Shown here: positions 26,801-38,205 of the stretch, piece by piece
Layout: the number at the start of each line of letters is the position of its first letter
Position numbering within the stretch: position 1 is the first letter of the stretch
NCBI GenBank assembly: GCA_950097015.1
Contig: CATNEN010000033.1
Location: 992,001-1,056,000 of the forward strand
DNA from: Macrostomum hystrix
Taxonomy: Eukaryota; Platyhelminthes; Macrostomidae
Reading direction: 5' to 3'
Length of the DNA: 64,000 nt
Notes under the pieces: generated by a model
The model's input: only the letters and a program-made list of their open reading frames with translations
Database searches by the model: none
What the model was told of the DNA's origin: nothing
Program-made: the position numbers and the translations under genes

Positions 26801-27874
26801 ATCAGTAAATTGACACTTGATTAAGGAAGTTGACACTTGATTCAGGAAATTGACACTTGATTCAGGAAATTGACACTTGATTCAGGAAGATGACACCTGA
26901 ATCAGGAAATTGACACTTGATTCAGTAAGAGGACGCCTGATTAAGGAAATTGACACTTGATTCGGGAAATTGACACTTGATTCAGGAAGATGACACTTGA
27001 TTCAGGAAATTGACACTTGATTCAGCAAGATGACACTTGATTCAGGAAGTTGACACTTGATTCAGGAAATTGACACTTGATTCAGGAAGATGACACTTGA
27101 TTCAGTAAGAGGACGCCTGATTAAGGAGATTGACACTTGATTCGGGAAAACGACACCCGAATCAGTAAATTGACACTTGATTCAGGAAGTTGACACTTGA
27201 TTCAGGAAATTGACACTTGATTCAGGAAATTGACACTTGATTCAGGAAATTGACACTTGATTCAGGAAGATGACACCTGAATCAGGAAATTGACACTTGA
27301 TTCAGTAAGAGGACGCCTGATTAAGGAAATTGACACTTGATTCGGGAAAACGACACCCGAATCAGGAAATTGACACTTGATTCAGGAAATTGACACTTGA
27401 TTCAGGAAATTGACACTTGATTCAGTAAGAGGACGCCTGATTAAGGAAATCGACACTTGATTCGGGAAATTGACACTTGATTCGGGAAATTGACACTTGA
27501 TTCGGGAAATTGACACCTGAATCAGGAAAATGACACTTGATTCGGGAAAACGACACCCGAATCAGGAAATTGACACTTGATTCAAGAAATTGACACTTGA
27601 TTCAGTAAGAGGACGCCTGATTAAGGAAATCGACACTTGATTCGGGAAATTGACACTTGATTCGGGAAAACGACACCTGAATCAGGAAAATGACACTTGA
27701 TTCGGGAAAACGACACCTGAATCAGGAAAATGACACTTGATTCGGGAAAACGACACCTGAATCAGGAAAATGACACTTGATTCAGGAAGATGACACTTGA
27801 TTCGGGAAAACGACACCTGAATCAGGAAAATGACACTTGATTCGGGGAAACGACACCTGAATCAGGAAAATGAC
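23852..27874. repeat. Satellite array, 20-bp unit (about 200 copies) with 360-bp higher-order repeat
   Basis: The basic unit is TTGACACTTGATTCAGGAAA-like, in variants such as TGACACCTGATTCTGGAAAA, CGACACCCGAATCAGGAAAT and GGACGCCTGATTAAGGAGAT. From about 24241 to 27860 every unit is exactly 20 bp with no register change. A block of 18 units (360 bp), marked by GGACGCCTGATTAAGGAGAT, occurs at 25141, 25501 (partly), 26401, 26761 and 27121. The segment 25741-26060 is repeated with the same order of variants at 27421-27740. It begins 69 bp upstream of the CEP57 start. Confidence 0.97.
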
Positions 27875-29011
27875 AAAGCAATCGCGCCCGAAATCAAAAG
27901 ACAGACTTTCTGTTCAAGTGACTACTTTTAATTTCATCTTTTTTGTATGTTAAAAAATCGCAGACAAGAATTTGAAAGAGGCTAGGACAATACTCGGCTG
28001 TAACGCACAGAATATTTATCTGCCCTGGTTATTGCCCTGGAAACGGCTTACATTGTTTAGAATGATCAACATTAGAAACGGTAATAGAAATGGGAATATA
28101 GGCAATAGCAAAGTGAAAACAGACAAATGGAATTGACCTAGCAGCGGGTATTGACCTTGACATTCTGCTATAATTTCAATTGGATCAACACGTTTGGGTC
28201 CATGGATACGGGCGAACTAGCATACCTAACAACGACGAAGATACTGTATCACCACGGCCTTACAATAGGTACACGATTTAAAACACTTTTTCCTCGGATA
28301 TCCCAGCAACAGATATCATTGGCTAATACCATAAGAAACACAGTTCTAAAAGCAAACCCTAGCAACAGTGATTTACCTTGGATGCCTCCAACCAACTGGG
28401 GTTTACGTTAGATACCTCCCTAGCAACTGTAATTTACCTTAGATACCAACCTAGCAACTGTAATTTACTTTGCATACCACCCTAGCAACTGAGATTTAGC
28501 ATCGATAACTTCTTAGATATTTGGATGTACCTTTTAGTATAGTCAAGCTAAAAATATCTTTATACACCGTAAAAAAACTAGAAAAATAGGAAAAAATAGA
28601 AAGCAATTGCACTGAAAAATAGTTAATAAACAATGCGCTTTCGTACCATTTTTTCTGAAAATTAACAGTCTGAAAAGTGACAGTAAACAATCAGAGAACT
28701 AAGCTGGTGAAGCATATTGCCTACTACTATTATCTATAGTGCACTATACTGTACGATAAATACCCGAATAGATCGTAAATCATTTAGTTACATAAATCCA
28801 CTCAGATACCATTGCTTTACATCAACAATGAAACTTGTTGCCCAATACTTGGAGCTTCTAATTTCAGAACGAACGGAAACCTAGGTAGGTCTACTAAACG
28901 GATGCCAAAAATTAGCTTAAAATAGAACTATCTTGATTTTGAACATTCCAAAATAACTTAGCAAAAAATAGCAAGAACATTGGCGCAAGAAATTAGCATT
29001 AGCTTCTTTTT
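27875..29011. other. Intergenic DNA between the 20-bp array and CCDC6
   Basis: AT-rich. A short repeat of roughly 36 bp (CCTAGCAACTGTAATTTACC) occurs about four times at 28360-28500. An open frame on + at 28151-28411 overlaps it and shows no recognisable domain. No supported gene. Confidence 0.5.
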
Positions 29012-29017
29012 TTAATG

Positions 29018-29054
<37 letters not shown>

Positions 29055-32000
29055 TGATGCAGCGGCGGCGTCGGCGGCGGCGGCGGCGGCGGCGGCGGAG
29101 CCATGACACCCGGGGCGGAAGGTAGCGGACTGATGACTTGGCGACACTCGCGACAGCGATGCTGCTGCTGCTGTTGCTGAGGCTCAAAAACAGCAGACGA
29201 GCCGGCGACACCCTGCTCAAGATCCGAGCCCGCATCGGACTCAGATAGGTTGCGGGTGAGCCGGTCACGCTTGTCCGACTCAACCTGCAGCCGGCGCTTG
29301 AGTCGAGTGTTCTCCTGCACAAGACAGCGCTCCTCCTGCTCCAATTTGCTCATCTTCTGCTTGTGCTCAGCCTGGCTCTGGTCCAACTGGTGGCGCAGGC
29401 AGTCCAGGTCTGATTTGAGCTGGCTGATGTGACTGGCCATGGCCTCCGGATCTGTCAGGCTGCACTCCACCTGCCAAGGGGGCAGCGAAACTCGTCATCT
29501 TACAATTTGGCAGCTACAATTAGTCCATGGACTAGCAAGACGCCACACCCACCCTCAATCACCCAGCTGGTATCCATTTAACAACTGGGTGAACCGAAGC
29601 AATGCAGAGAGTTAAATGCCTCGCTAAAGGAGACGAATTGTTTCTGCGGAGTCGGGAATCGAACCCCCGACCTTTAAGTCGTGAGTCCCTATAAGAGTTT
29701 TAATATCATTTGATATCCGCCTATTTTCCGAGTGCACTGGACTGCTGTTGCTAGAGTTTTTGGATATAAAATTTGTGCTAATCTTGGGCACTGGGTTTTA
29801 GTCGACCTTGATATATGCTCTATACATCAGATATCTGAATGACTCTACTTAAAGTAGAAATGGTAGAAATCAGCTGTCAGAATTAAATTTCAATATTCAC
29901 CTGCATATCGGAGGTGCTGGACGACTGGCGACTGCGCCGCGAAGTCTCGGGACCCTCGCCGCTGCCGGATGTGGCAGCGGCCGCGGCTGCGGCGGCCATT
30001 GTGCCCTCGAGACGGCGTTGCAGACTCTTCTTTTCAGCTTCGAGTTTTTCCATGCGCTTCCAGAGTCGGTTAACTAAGGACTCCTGTATGGAATGGTATT
30101 ATTTTTAATTTGCCCTTGCTATTCTCGGCTATTCCCGGACTCTGATACCTGACACCAGTTGCTCATGCCGAAAATTTTACAGTTCAAAGCCAGTGCAATC
30201 CATACCAGATACCATACCAAATCACAGTACTAACCATTCCCAAATCCCAGAGCTACCAATTCCAAGATTTCAGTACTACCAATTCCCAAAATCCCAGTAC
30301 TAACCATTCCCGAATCCCAGTACTACCAATTCCTAAATCCCAGTACTAACCATTCCCAAATCCCAGTACTAACAATTCCCGAATCCCAGTACTACCAATT
30401 CCCAAAATCCCAGTACTAACCATTCCCAAATCCCAGTACTACCGATTCCCAAAATCCCAGTACTAACCATTCCCAAATCCCAGTACTACCGATTCCCAAA
30501 ATCCCAGTACTAATAATTCCCGAATCCCAGTACTACCAATTCCCGAATCCCAGTACTACCGATTCCAAAAATCCCAGTACTAACCATTCCCAAATCCCAG
30601 TACTACCGATTCCCAAAATCCCAGTACTAACAATTCCCGAATCCCAGTACTACCAATTCCCAAACCATAGTACTACCAATTCCCGAATCCCAGTATTACC
30701 AATTCCCGAATCCCAGTACTACCAATTCCCGAATCCCAGTACTACCGATTCCCGAATCCCAGTACTACCAATTCCCGAATCCCAGTACTACCGATTCCAA
30801 AAATCCCAGTACTAACAATTCCCGAATCCCAGTACTACCAATTCCTAAATCCCAGTACTAACCATTCCCAAATCCCAGTACTAACAATTCCCGAATCCCA
30901 GTACTACCAATTCCCAAAATCCCAGTACTAACCATTCCCAAATCCCAGTACTACCGATTCCCAAAATCCCAGTACTAACCATTCCCAAATCCCAGTACTA
31001 CCGATTCCCAAAATCCCAGTACTAATAATTCCCGAATCCCAGTACTACCAATTCCCGAATCCCAGTACTACCGATTCCAAAAATCCCAGTACTAACCATT
31101 CCCGAATCCCAGTACTACCCATTCCCAAATCCCAGTACTAATAATTCCCGAATCCCAGTACTACCGATTCCAAAAATCCCAGTACTACCAATTCCCAAAT
31201 CCCAGTACTACCAATTCCCGAATCCCAGTACTACCAATTCCCGAATCCCAGTACTACCGATTCCAAAAATCCCAGTACTACCAATTCCCAAATCCCAGTA
31301 CTACCAATTCCCGAATCCCAGTACTACCAATTCCCGAATCCCAGTACTACCAATTCCCGAATCCCAGTACTAACAATTCCCGAATCCCAGTACTACCAAT
31401 TCCCGAATCCCAGTACTACCAATTCCCGAATCCCAGTACTACCAATTCCCGAATCCCAGTACTACCAATTCCCACATCCCAGTACTACCTATTTATAAAT
31501 TCCAGGGCATCCTAATCCTAGATCCCACATTCAAATCCCGGTGCATACCTTTCAGACCACACATTCCAATACCAGTACATTCCCAATCACAGGGAAGGCA
31601 TAACATTCCAACGTTCGACTCACCTGCTCCTGCTCGAGCGCATTCTCCAAGGCCACCTTCTCCTGCCGGAGCTGGTCCAGCGAGGCCTGCTTGGCGCAGA
31701 CGTCATTCTCCAGCTTCTCAATTCGCTTCAGCAGCTTGTTGACCTGGGCCTCCTGCTCGCGTTCAAGCTCCATCTCCAGGTCCACCTTCTCCTGGAAGCC
31801 AAGAAAAAAATCGTTTTGTTTGTTAAGGTCTTCACTAGTCCGATATGTAGCGAAAAAGCTCTAACCTGTTTTAGCCGAAATAGTCGCCTGGTGAGATCGT
31901 TGGTTAGGTGCTCCTCCTCCTGCTCGTAGCTCTGCGCCAATCGCTCCTTCTCCTTCTGTAGATTCTGAATCTTCTTCAGCATGGTGTTGGTGATGTACTC

Positions 32001-32834
32001 CTCCTCCTGCTCGGCCTTGGCCTGAATGCTCACACTGGCCCGCCGCAGCTCAAGATTCTCCTGCTGCAGGGACTTCACGCGCAGCTTCAACGTCTCCACC
32101 TCCATGCGGAGCACGCGCTTCTCCTGCATGAATAATTTGAGAAATGCTACTGGTTGATAGTGCTGTGGCATTGCCCCCTTCAGCCTCATCACAGTTGCAC
32201 AGTCTCCCCTCAGCCCCATCACAGTTGCAGTCTCCCCCCAGCCTCATCACAGCTGCACAGCCTCCCCTCAGCTTCATCACAGCTGCACAGCCTCCCCTCA
32301 GCCCCATCACAGTTGCAGTCTCCCCCCAGCCTCATCACAGCTGCACAGTCTCCCCTAAGCTTCATCACAGCTGCACAGCCTCCCCTCAGCTTCATCACAG
32401 CTGCACAGTCTCCCCTAAGCTTCATCACAGCTGCACAGCCTCCCCTCAGCTTCATCACAGCTGCACAGCCTCCCCTCAGCTTCATCACAGCTGCACAGCC
32501 TCCCCTCAGCCTCATCACAGCTGCACAGCCTCCCCTCAGCCTCATCACAGCTGCAGTCTCCCCTCAGCCTCATCACAGCTGCACAGTCTCCCCTAAGCTT
32601 CATCACAGCTGCACAGCCTCCCCTCAGCTTCATCAGAGCTGCACAGCCTGCCCTCAACTTCATCAGAGCTGCACTGCAAATTGCCTAGATTATTAACACA
32701 CTGCATTGCCTACTAACCTGCAGCAGCGAGTCAATTCTTCGTCGCAGTGATTCCATGCCCATTCCAGCAGATACTGAGCCATCAATTGATGACGCATCGG
32801 ATTCTGAGGCGCTGTCGCATTGCATTGACGACAT
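29012..32834 (-). CDS. CCDC6: CCDC6, long coiled-coil protein (five exons)
   Basis: Exons 32834-32718, 32123-31866, 31791-31624, 30083-29901 and 29470-29012 are all in phase 0 and give 394 residues. The family's near-continuous coiled coil is obvious: [69 protein letters not shown] then [20 protein letters not shown]. The C-terminus has Ser, Pro (nine in a row) and Gln (thirteen in a row) tracts, the last from CAG-type triplets. Human CCDC6 is a pro-apoptotic, 14-3-3-binding, DNA-damage-linked protein and a fusion partner of RET. Every one of the internal exons starts with GAG or GTG right after the acceptor, so each coiled-coil block is a modular exon. Confidence 0.93.
29555..29700 (-). mobile_element. 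SINE-like element in CCDC6 intron 4
   Basis: Read on the minus strand: GGGGGTTCGATTCCCGACTC (B box), then CTTTAGCGAGGCATTTAACT, then GGTTCACCCAG..AAATGGATACCAG. This is the same order of motifs as in the element at 4895-5050. The head is tRNA-like. No A-tail or clear target duplication was identified. Confidence 0.65.
30222..31489. repeat. Tandem array, 23-bp unit, in CCDC6 intron 3
   Basis: About 55 copies of a 23-bp unit (CAGTACTACCAATTCCCGAA followed by TCC), with variants CCAAAATCC, TAACCATT and TACCGATT. Two stretches (30320-30590 and 30845-31110) repeat the same variant order, indicating an internal duplication of roughly 525 bp period. It fills most of the 1.54-kb intron. Confidence 0.95.
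32176..32672. repeat. Tandem array, 30-bp unit, in CCDC6 intron 1
   Basis: About sixteen copies of a 30-bp unit (CATCACAGCTGCACAGCCTC then CCCTCAGCTT), with shortened CAGTTGCAGTC versions. As 30 is a multiple of three, open frames occur on both strands. Splice sites of CCDC6 exons 1 and 2 place it in the intron. Confidence 0.95.
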
Positions 32835-34915
32835 TTTTATCAATACTAGTGGGGTATTTCCAACTAAAATAAATGGATGACCAAAACTATTAAAAAAGCC
32901 AAAACTCAATATGCCAAGCTTTTCACCTTTAGTAGTTTTTCCTATGAACACTATAACAATATACAACTCGAAGTATATTAAGGTAGCGAAAGTTAATAGT
33001 ACAGACAAAATAACTCTTGTCTGAAAACAGGAATGTACTGCAAAGTTAAAATAGGACCATTTCATATTTTTTAATATGAAACTATATAATTGGCATATTG
33101 TTTTGTTTTAAAGAATACACAAATATGTTATGTTACACAAAAGGATGGTGCAATAGGATATCCAATTAATTTGTTTAGTATAGTTTACAGTTCAGAATTC
33201 AGTCTTAAGGAGGGGTTTACATACAGTATTGGGCAAGATTTCTGGTACCTTAATACTTTGATACAATAAGCAATACATTTGGATCCAAGTTTTTGGAAGA
33301 AAGTAACTTTTTTGGCAATATTGGACTTTATTTATAATAAACATAATTTCTAGAGGGCTATGGGCCTGAAGAAACATAATTTCATCAAAAGACAGCAAGT
33401 TTGGCCTTTAAGGGTAAAAAGCAGAAAAAAGTCATCAAATGCTTTTTCCTTGACTGGACCCCAGCCTTGCCACAGAATCTAGCTCAGGAACCTTGGTGCA
33501 AGAGACAAACTGCTATCCGCTATGACACCTACCCCTTGCAACTTGCAATTAAGTTTGTAAATGTTCATAATTGTCTTTTAGTCTAGGTCTTTATATAAAT
33601 TTTTAAACTATACTTTTTGCAAACATAAAATTGCTAATGTTTTAACTACTTTGCTTTAAGGGCTATTAGCAGCTAAAATTTCAAGTTTTTAATGACTAAT
33701 ATAAACATTTTTATGATAAACATGATTTAGATTAGGTTATTTAAAATATGCATCTGCTATCATTAAGTAATCTATTAGGTTGTAAGCTGGTTCAGATTTC
33801 TCGAGTCAGTTACTTAATTTTACTTAACATTTATAATAGAAAAAATAGAAAAACATTAACTTCATCTTTCTGAAGGAATCCTCAAAGCCAAAATCAACAA
33901 GAAAGAAAGTATACACCTAACTGCAATAACTATAAAAATTATAATAGCCAGTGCTAATACTATGCATGCCAATAATGCCTACCTTATCCACACTGCACCT
34001 TGCTGGAATAGGCATACTACTAATGTACCATTAACATAGCTACACTACAACTACACTGATGAAGTAAAAATTTTGTTATGTGCTTAAGAATTGGAGGTGC
34101 AAAAAATAACTTGAATATTTATTCTACATACAATGGAATAGGAATGCCTATTCATTACAAAATAATTAGCTAGCTATTGGCTTTTACTGGCAAAAAATCT
34201 TTTATATGCTTGTTTTACAGTACAGTTTTTTGTTCATGTCTAGTATGCTCTTACATTTTTTATTAGCATAGCTAACTAGCCAGCATTCTTTTCAAATCAT
34301 TTGTTAAACAGATTTTCTGAAAAGTTTCATTTTAAATCAATGCAAAAATATTGGGAAATTATTTTAAAACAATGGGAACCAATGAAACAATGGAAAAATG
34401 ATATAAACTATAGAGAGTGTCAAATGTCATGTCCAAATGGTGCAGGATCACATGTTGAAATTCAGCAGGGGTAATAATAAGGGAGTTTGGGTCCACAATA
34501 AATAATGGTGCTACTGCAGGGCCTCCTAACATGGTTTTAAAACACTTTAAGTGTGTGTTAGTTAACAGTAGAAAAGTAGTAGAGCGTGTTAGCAGAATGC
34601 AGATGTGCTAATACTTCCCTTCCCACTAACCAGTTCATCCTTTTTAGCCATAGACACTGCCAAGCATGCCAACTATTTTGCTTTTAGCTACCCGCACTGA
34701 ACATTTGCTACAGACAAGTTCCTTGGTACCCCAGAAGTAGCCCCAGTTTGTTAAGTGCCAAGAAATTCAATAAATGCAATCAAAATTCCAAGTCATTGAG
34801 ACAAAAGTGCCTAGAAATTCAACCAATGTGATTGAAATTCTAAGTTGTCACATGGATTTAAAATGAAACTTTTCAGAAAAAACTGATTTATTAACATTTC
34901 AAAAAGACTGCCAAC
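32835..34915. other. Intergenic DNA upstream of CCDC6, no gene seen
   Basis: AT-rich. Several open frames of 60-70 codons occur but none has recognisable similarity or codon bias. CCDC6 regulatory sequence presumably lies here. Confidence 0.45.
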
Positions 34916-35195
34916 CATACATGCGCAACCTCCCAAATCTTAGCAGGTCATGCGACTTAGTTTTTGCTCTCATTTGCGACTTAGTTCATTTCATTGCTCT
35001 ATTTACGACTTAGTTTGCTCTCATTTGCTCTCTTTTTCTCTCCCCTTTTTCCTTTTCTTCATGCCTTCCTTTTTTGTCCCTTGGTCCCCCCTTTGTTTTT
35101 TTTGCGCTTGGTCGATTGGTTTTGTGACTTACCTTGCTTGGCCCTTTTTTCACCCGGCCGGTTCAGCTGGGTCGGCCAGGTGTTGCGCATGTATG
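34916..35195. mobile_element. Short TIR element, copy 1 (hAT-like MITE)
   Basis: 280 bp with ends CATACATGCGCAAC and its inverse GTTGCGCATGTATG. It is flanked by CTGCCAAC on the left (34908-34915) and CTGCAAAC on the right (35196-35203), a 7/8 match consistent with an 8-bp target duplication. The interior is pyrimidine-rich and matches the element at 45014-45263. The 8-bp duplication points to the hAT superfamily. No coding capacity; the + strand open frame over it is incidental. Confidence 0.85.
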
Positions 35196-35533
35196 CTGCA
35201 AACTAGCCACATAAATTAAACAACCATCCACATTAATAGCTATTATGGACATACCAGCATGGGATGGGTGTGGAAAAGCTTACTATAGTAAGGCAGCCAG
35301 CTAGTGTCATAGGCTAGTTGGCTAACTCCAATGATACTACAGGTTAGTAACAAGTCAAGTTGTTTTTCTGACAAAGTAAGTAAAAAATATATTGAATAAT
35401 GTTCAATGAAGTCTTGAAATAGACCTATGTCATAGACAAATATGCTTTAAAAAGCTAATTCAGTATGGCTTAAGCATATCGAACTTTATTATAACCAAAA
35501 AATAGAGTAGGTGCTTGCTTATTTAGTGACAAG
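35196..35533. other. Spacer between two short transposable elements
   Basis: AT-rich, no gene or repeat recognised. Confidence 0.4.
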
Positions 35534-35708
35534 CAGTGGCCTAGCTAGGGGGGGATTCGGGGTTATATCCCCTCCAAGCAGCAGAAAAATTGTGGGAGAG
35601 TTGAAAGGGGGAGTATTAGCATAAAAACTGTTTATTTTTTAATTGTTCATTCAACTTTTGTTCATTTATCCCCCCTCAAAAATTCCTAGCTACGCCACTC
35701 GGCCACTG
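35534..35708. mobile_element. Short TIR element with perfect 8-bp target duplication (hAT-like)
   Basis: 175 bp. It starts CAGTGGCCTAGCTAGGGGGG and ends with CCTAGCTACGCCACT plus CGGCCACTG. Flanks are GTGACAAG on both sides (35526-35533 and 35709-35716), a perfect 8-bp duplication. CAGTGGCGTAGCTAGG-type ends are familiar from non-autonomous hAT elements of many animals. Confidence 0.85.
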
Positions 35709-35716
35709 GTGACAAG

Positions 35717-37222
35717 TAGGGGCTTATGCATTGTGCTGGACACATAAATAATAATTTTACAGAAGTATATTTTACATACTATTTACAGACAAATATTTTA
35801 CAGACAAAAGCATTCAGACAATCCAATAAACGAACGCAGGTGAAGTAAATGTTAATTACAGTTACAGACTAGTATATAAGTATTTTAGAACTTTATATTT
35901 ATCATCATTAATTCTTAGAAAATTGGAGGTCTTAAATCTTCACTGACAAATATGCTGCCTGTGGCGTAAAACGTATTATTTTCAGATTTACATAAGTTTA
36001 AATTCTTAAACTGTACAATTTACCTCTAAATTGTGCTTTGCATCTTCATGAAGGAGCTATAATAGGCCTACTTGACTCTCTTGCAGACAAGTGAAACTAT
36101 AGTTTGTAAATTTACGGTGTTTATTGTATTAAAACTAACAATTATTTTTATTTTTTTTAGAAACGTATTTTCATTAACTTTCTAAACATTTTTATGTCCC
36201 TTTTTGCATACTAAGTCCAATAATTTACGCTTATAATATTATGTAGGTTAGCTATCTAATGTGCTCTGATTCAGTTTCGTCTATCGTGCTTGATTTAAAT
36301 AATCGGTATTATAAATAATTCACCTTTATAATAATATATATGATTATATTTATTAACCACATACATCGTATTTATGTTTCGATAATATTTTCAGAGTAGT
36401 CGAAGTTCAGAATTAAATAAGGCTTTCACTAAACCTGACGTTTGTGGTTCCAGTCTTCAGATCCTAAATATAGTTTCTGTTTAAATGACAGATTTCATTG
36501 TAATAAAATTATATATATTTTTTATTTTATTTATTGATTTCATTGATTTTTTAATCCTAGCCTAAGAAAATAATTTGAATATTTATTCAATTCAACGTGC
36601 AAAAATTATTATGACTCCTTTGTTGTTTGTTTCCTTTTCGATTTAATTATATACTGTTATATATTACTCCTTATGATTTGTGGCTTTATGTTTTTGGTGC
36701 TTAACAATATAACAGTAGACAATTGTGGCGAATATATTTTTTTTACAAAATATTTTATATATATGGATTCAAACATTTCCTTGTTGGCTGGTTGACATTC
36801 AGCTTAATTGAACACAGTGAACATACTTTAGTTGCCTTTGTTCACATGAGTTAAATTTGCTTGAAACTAATTTTTTTTATCGCAGTCGTAAATAACTAAC
36901 TCGAGGTTTATCTTCATGGTGCGCCTAGTGTCAGTACGTGGAACATGAAATAACCATCAAAGCAGCAAACGTGGAGACATTTTAGAATAGTCAAAATCTG
37001 ACATGCAAGTAGAATTTTGGCACCATAGAAATGCAAAATGGAAATCAGTGCTGAATTTGTGATAGGTGCAAATGTTATTCTTGTAATTTCTAGAGTAACA
37101 GAAGAGAAGCCACCTTAGGTTTAATCGAATCAAATTAGTGCGGAGGAAATTTTGTGCCTCGGTAAAGGAAAGATAAATTAGTCAAGGAACTATAAAAACA
37201 GTATCAGTCTACACGGCGTCTC
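35717..37222. other. Intergenic DNA, no gene seen
   Basis: Strongly AT-rich spacer with no supported ORF or repeat array; one of the few long stretches here without tandem repeats. Confidence 0.45.
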
Positions 37223-37432
37223 TTAGCAACCGTGTGGTGCCATAGGCAACGTTCGAGCAGCTCTTGCCCTATGTTCCAAGTCTCGCAGCTGGACCTGCAG
37301 GCGGCGCAGTCGCAGTCTAGCTGATTCTTGAACTTCAGCGGCCTGAACGGGTAAATGCCGTTCCACTAAACAGTTTTCCACTCTCTTTGACGCTGGTGGC
37401 TCATGTGCTACTTGTTGATCGTTCGAGCTCAT
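37223..37432 (-). CDS. Small ORF of unknown function
   Basis: A 69-codon minus-strand ORF from ATG 37432 to a TAA at 37223. Its composition is exon-like (Arg/Leu/Gln-rich, GC-richer than the surroundings). The C-terminal half (SARLRLRRLQVQLRDLEHRA) is predicted by eye to be an amphipathic or coiled helix. I do not recognise the family. A CCGTTCAG acceptor-like site lies in the middle, so part of it could be intronic. It lies head-to-head with the PAF-acetylhydrolase gene, about 770 bp away. Confidence 0.35.
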   Translation of the reverse strand: MSSNDQQVAHEPPASKRVENCLVERHLPVQAAEVQESARLRLRRLQVQLRDLEHRARAARTLPMAPHGC

Positions 37433-38205
37433 TATTGTCTTGGCAGCAGAATGATTATACTTGTATTTGCCCTCACATGTTCTGTGTTGGCTGCTCAGAT
37501 TTTCCGAAGAACTCTTGGCAGCCACCTTTTGTACAGCAAGAGATCGAGAGATTGTATTGATTTTTCCTTATTCTCTTTCTTTTTTCCTTTTCGGACAGAA
37601 ATCCCGTCAATTTTTGGGCTTTCATTATTTTCCCGTGCGCAGAAAACAGCTGCGTGGCAAATCCTCAATTCTCCCTTTCAGTTTTCTCCCGTAGCCCGTG
37701 AAGCTCGCGTTGCACCGGGTGTGCGAAATCTGGGAGCAGAAATTTTATTGCTTTAATGTACGTCCCACTCTTCGTTTCTCACTTGGGCTCTATCCTTATC
37801 TGCGTACTAATAAACCTCTCCCACTTCACCTCTGTCGAATGTACAAACTCAAAGTGCACTTCAAGCAACAGCTGATTCAATTATAGTTTCGATACAGTAA
37901 GCCCTACCTCAAGTTGAACCTTGCTTTTTTAATATGTAATCGCGAGAAAAATGAGTTGCCATTTCAAATAAGTCACTCAGAGAGCTATTTTGTAAAAGTT
38001 TTATCTACGGCTATAAAGGCACACCAATTTTGATTAAGTATTTCGTGTCAGACCGCAATCCAAATGATTCGATGCCTCTTAAACCTGATTAGACCTTGCT
38101 GTCAAAGTTTTGTTTATGAAAAAAAGTCAAACCATGCCTTTTTAAAGCCATTTGTTCATTGATTTTCGCGAGCTAGAAAGTACGTTTTTCGACCCGCTCC
38201 CGCAG

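Noticed and set aside
20179-27874. Possible CRISPR-like array
   Set aside because: Units are contiguous without unique spacers, and the host is a eukaryote.
32144-32696. Overlapping ORFs on both strands in the 30-bp array
   Set aside because: The unit length is divisible by three and GC-rich; CCDC6 splice sites place the stretch in intron 1.
34950-35219. Hydrophobic plus-strand ORFs
   Set aside because: They lie almost entirely within the MITE at 34916-35195 and reflect its pyrimidine-rich interior.
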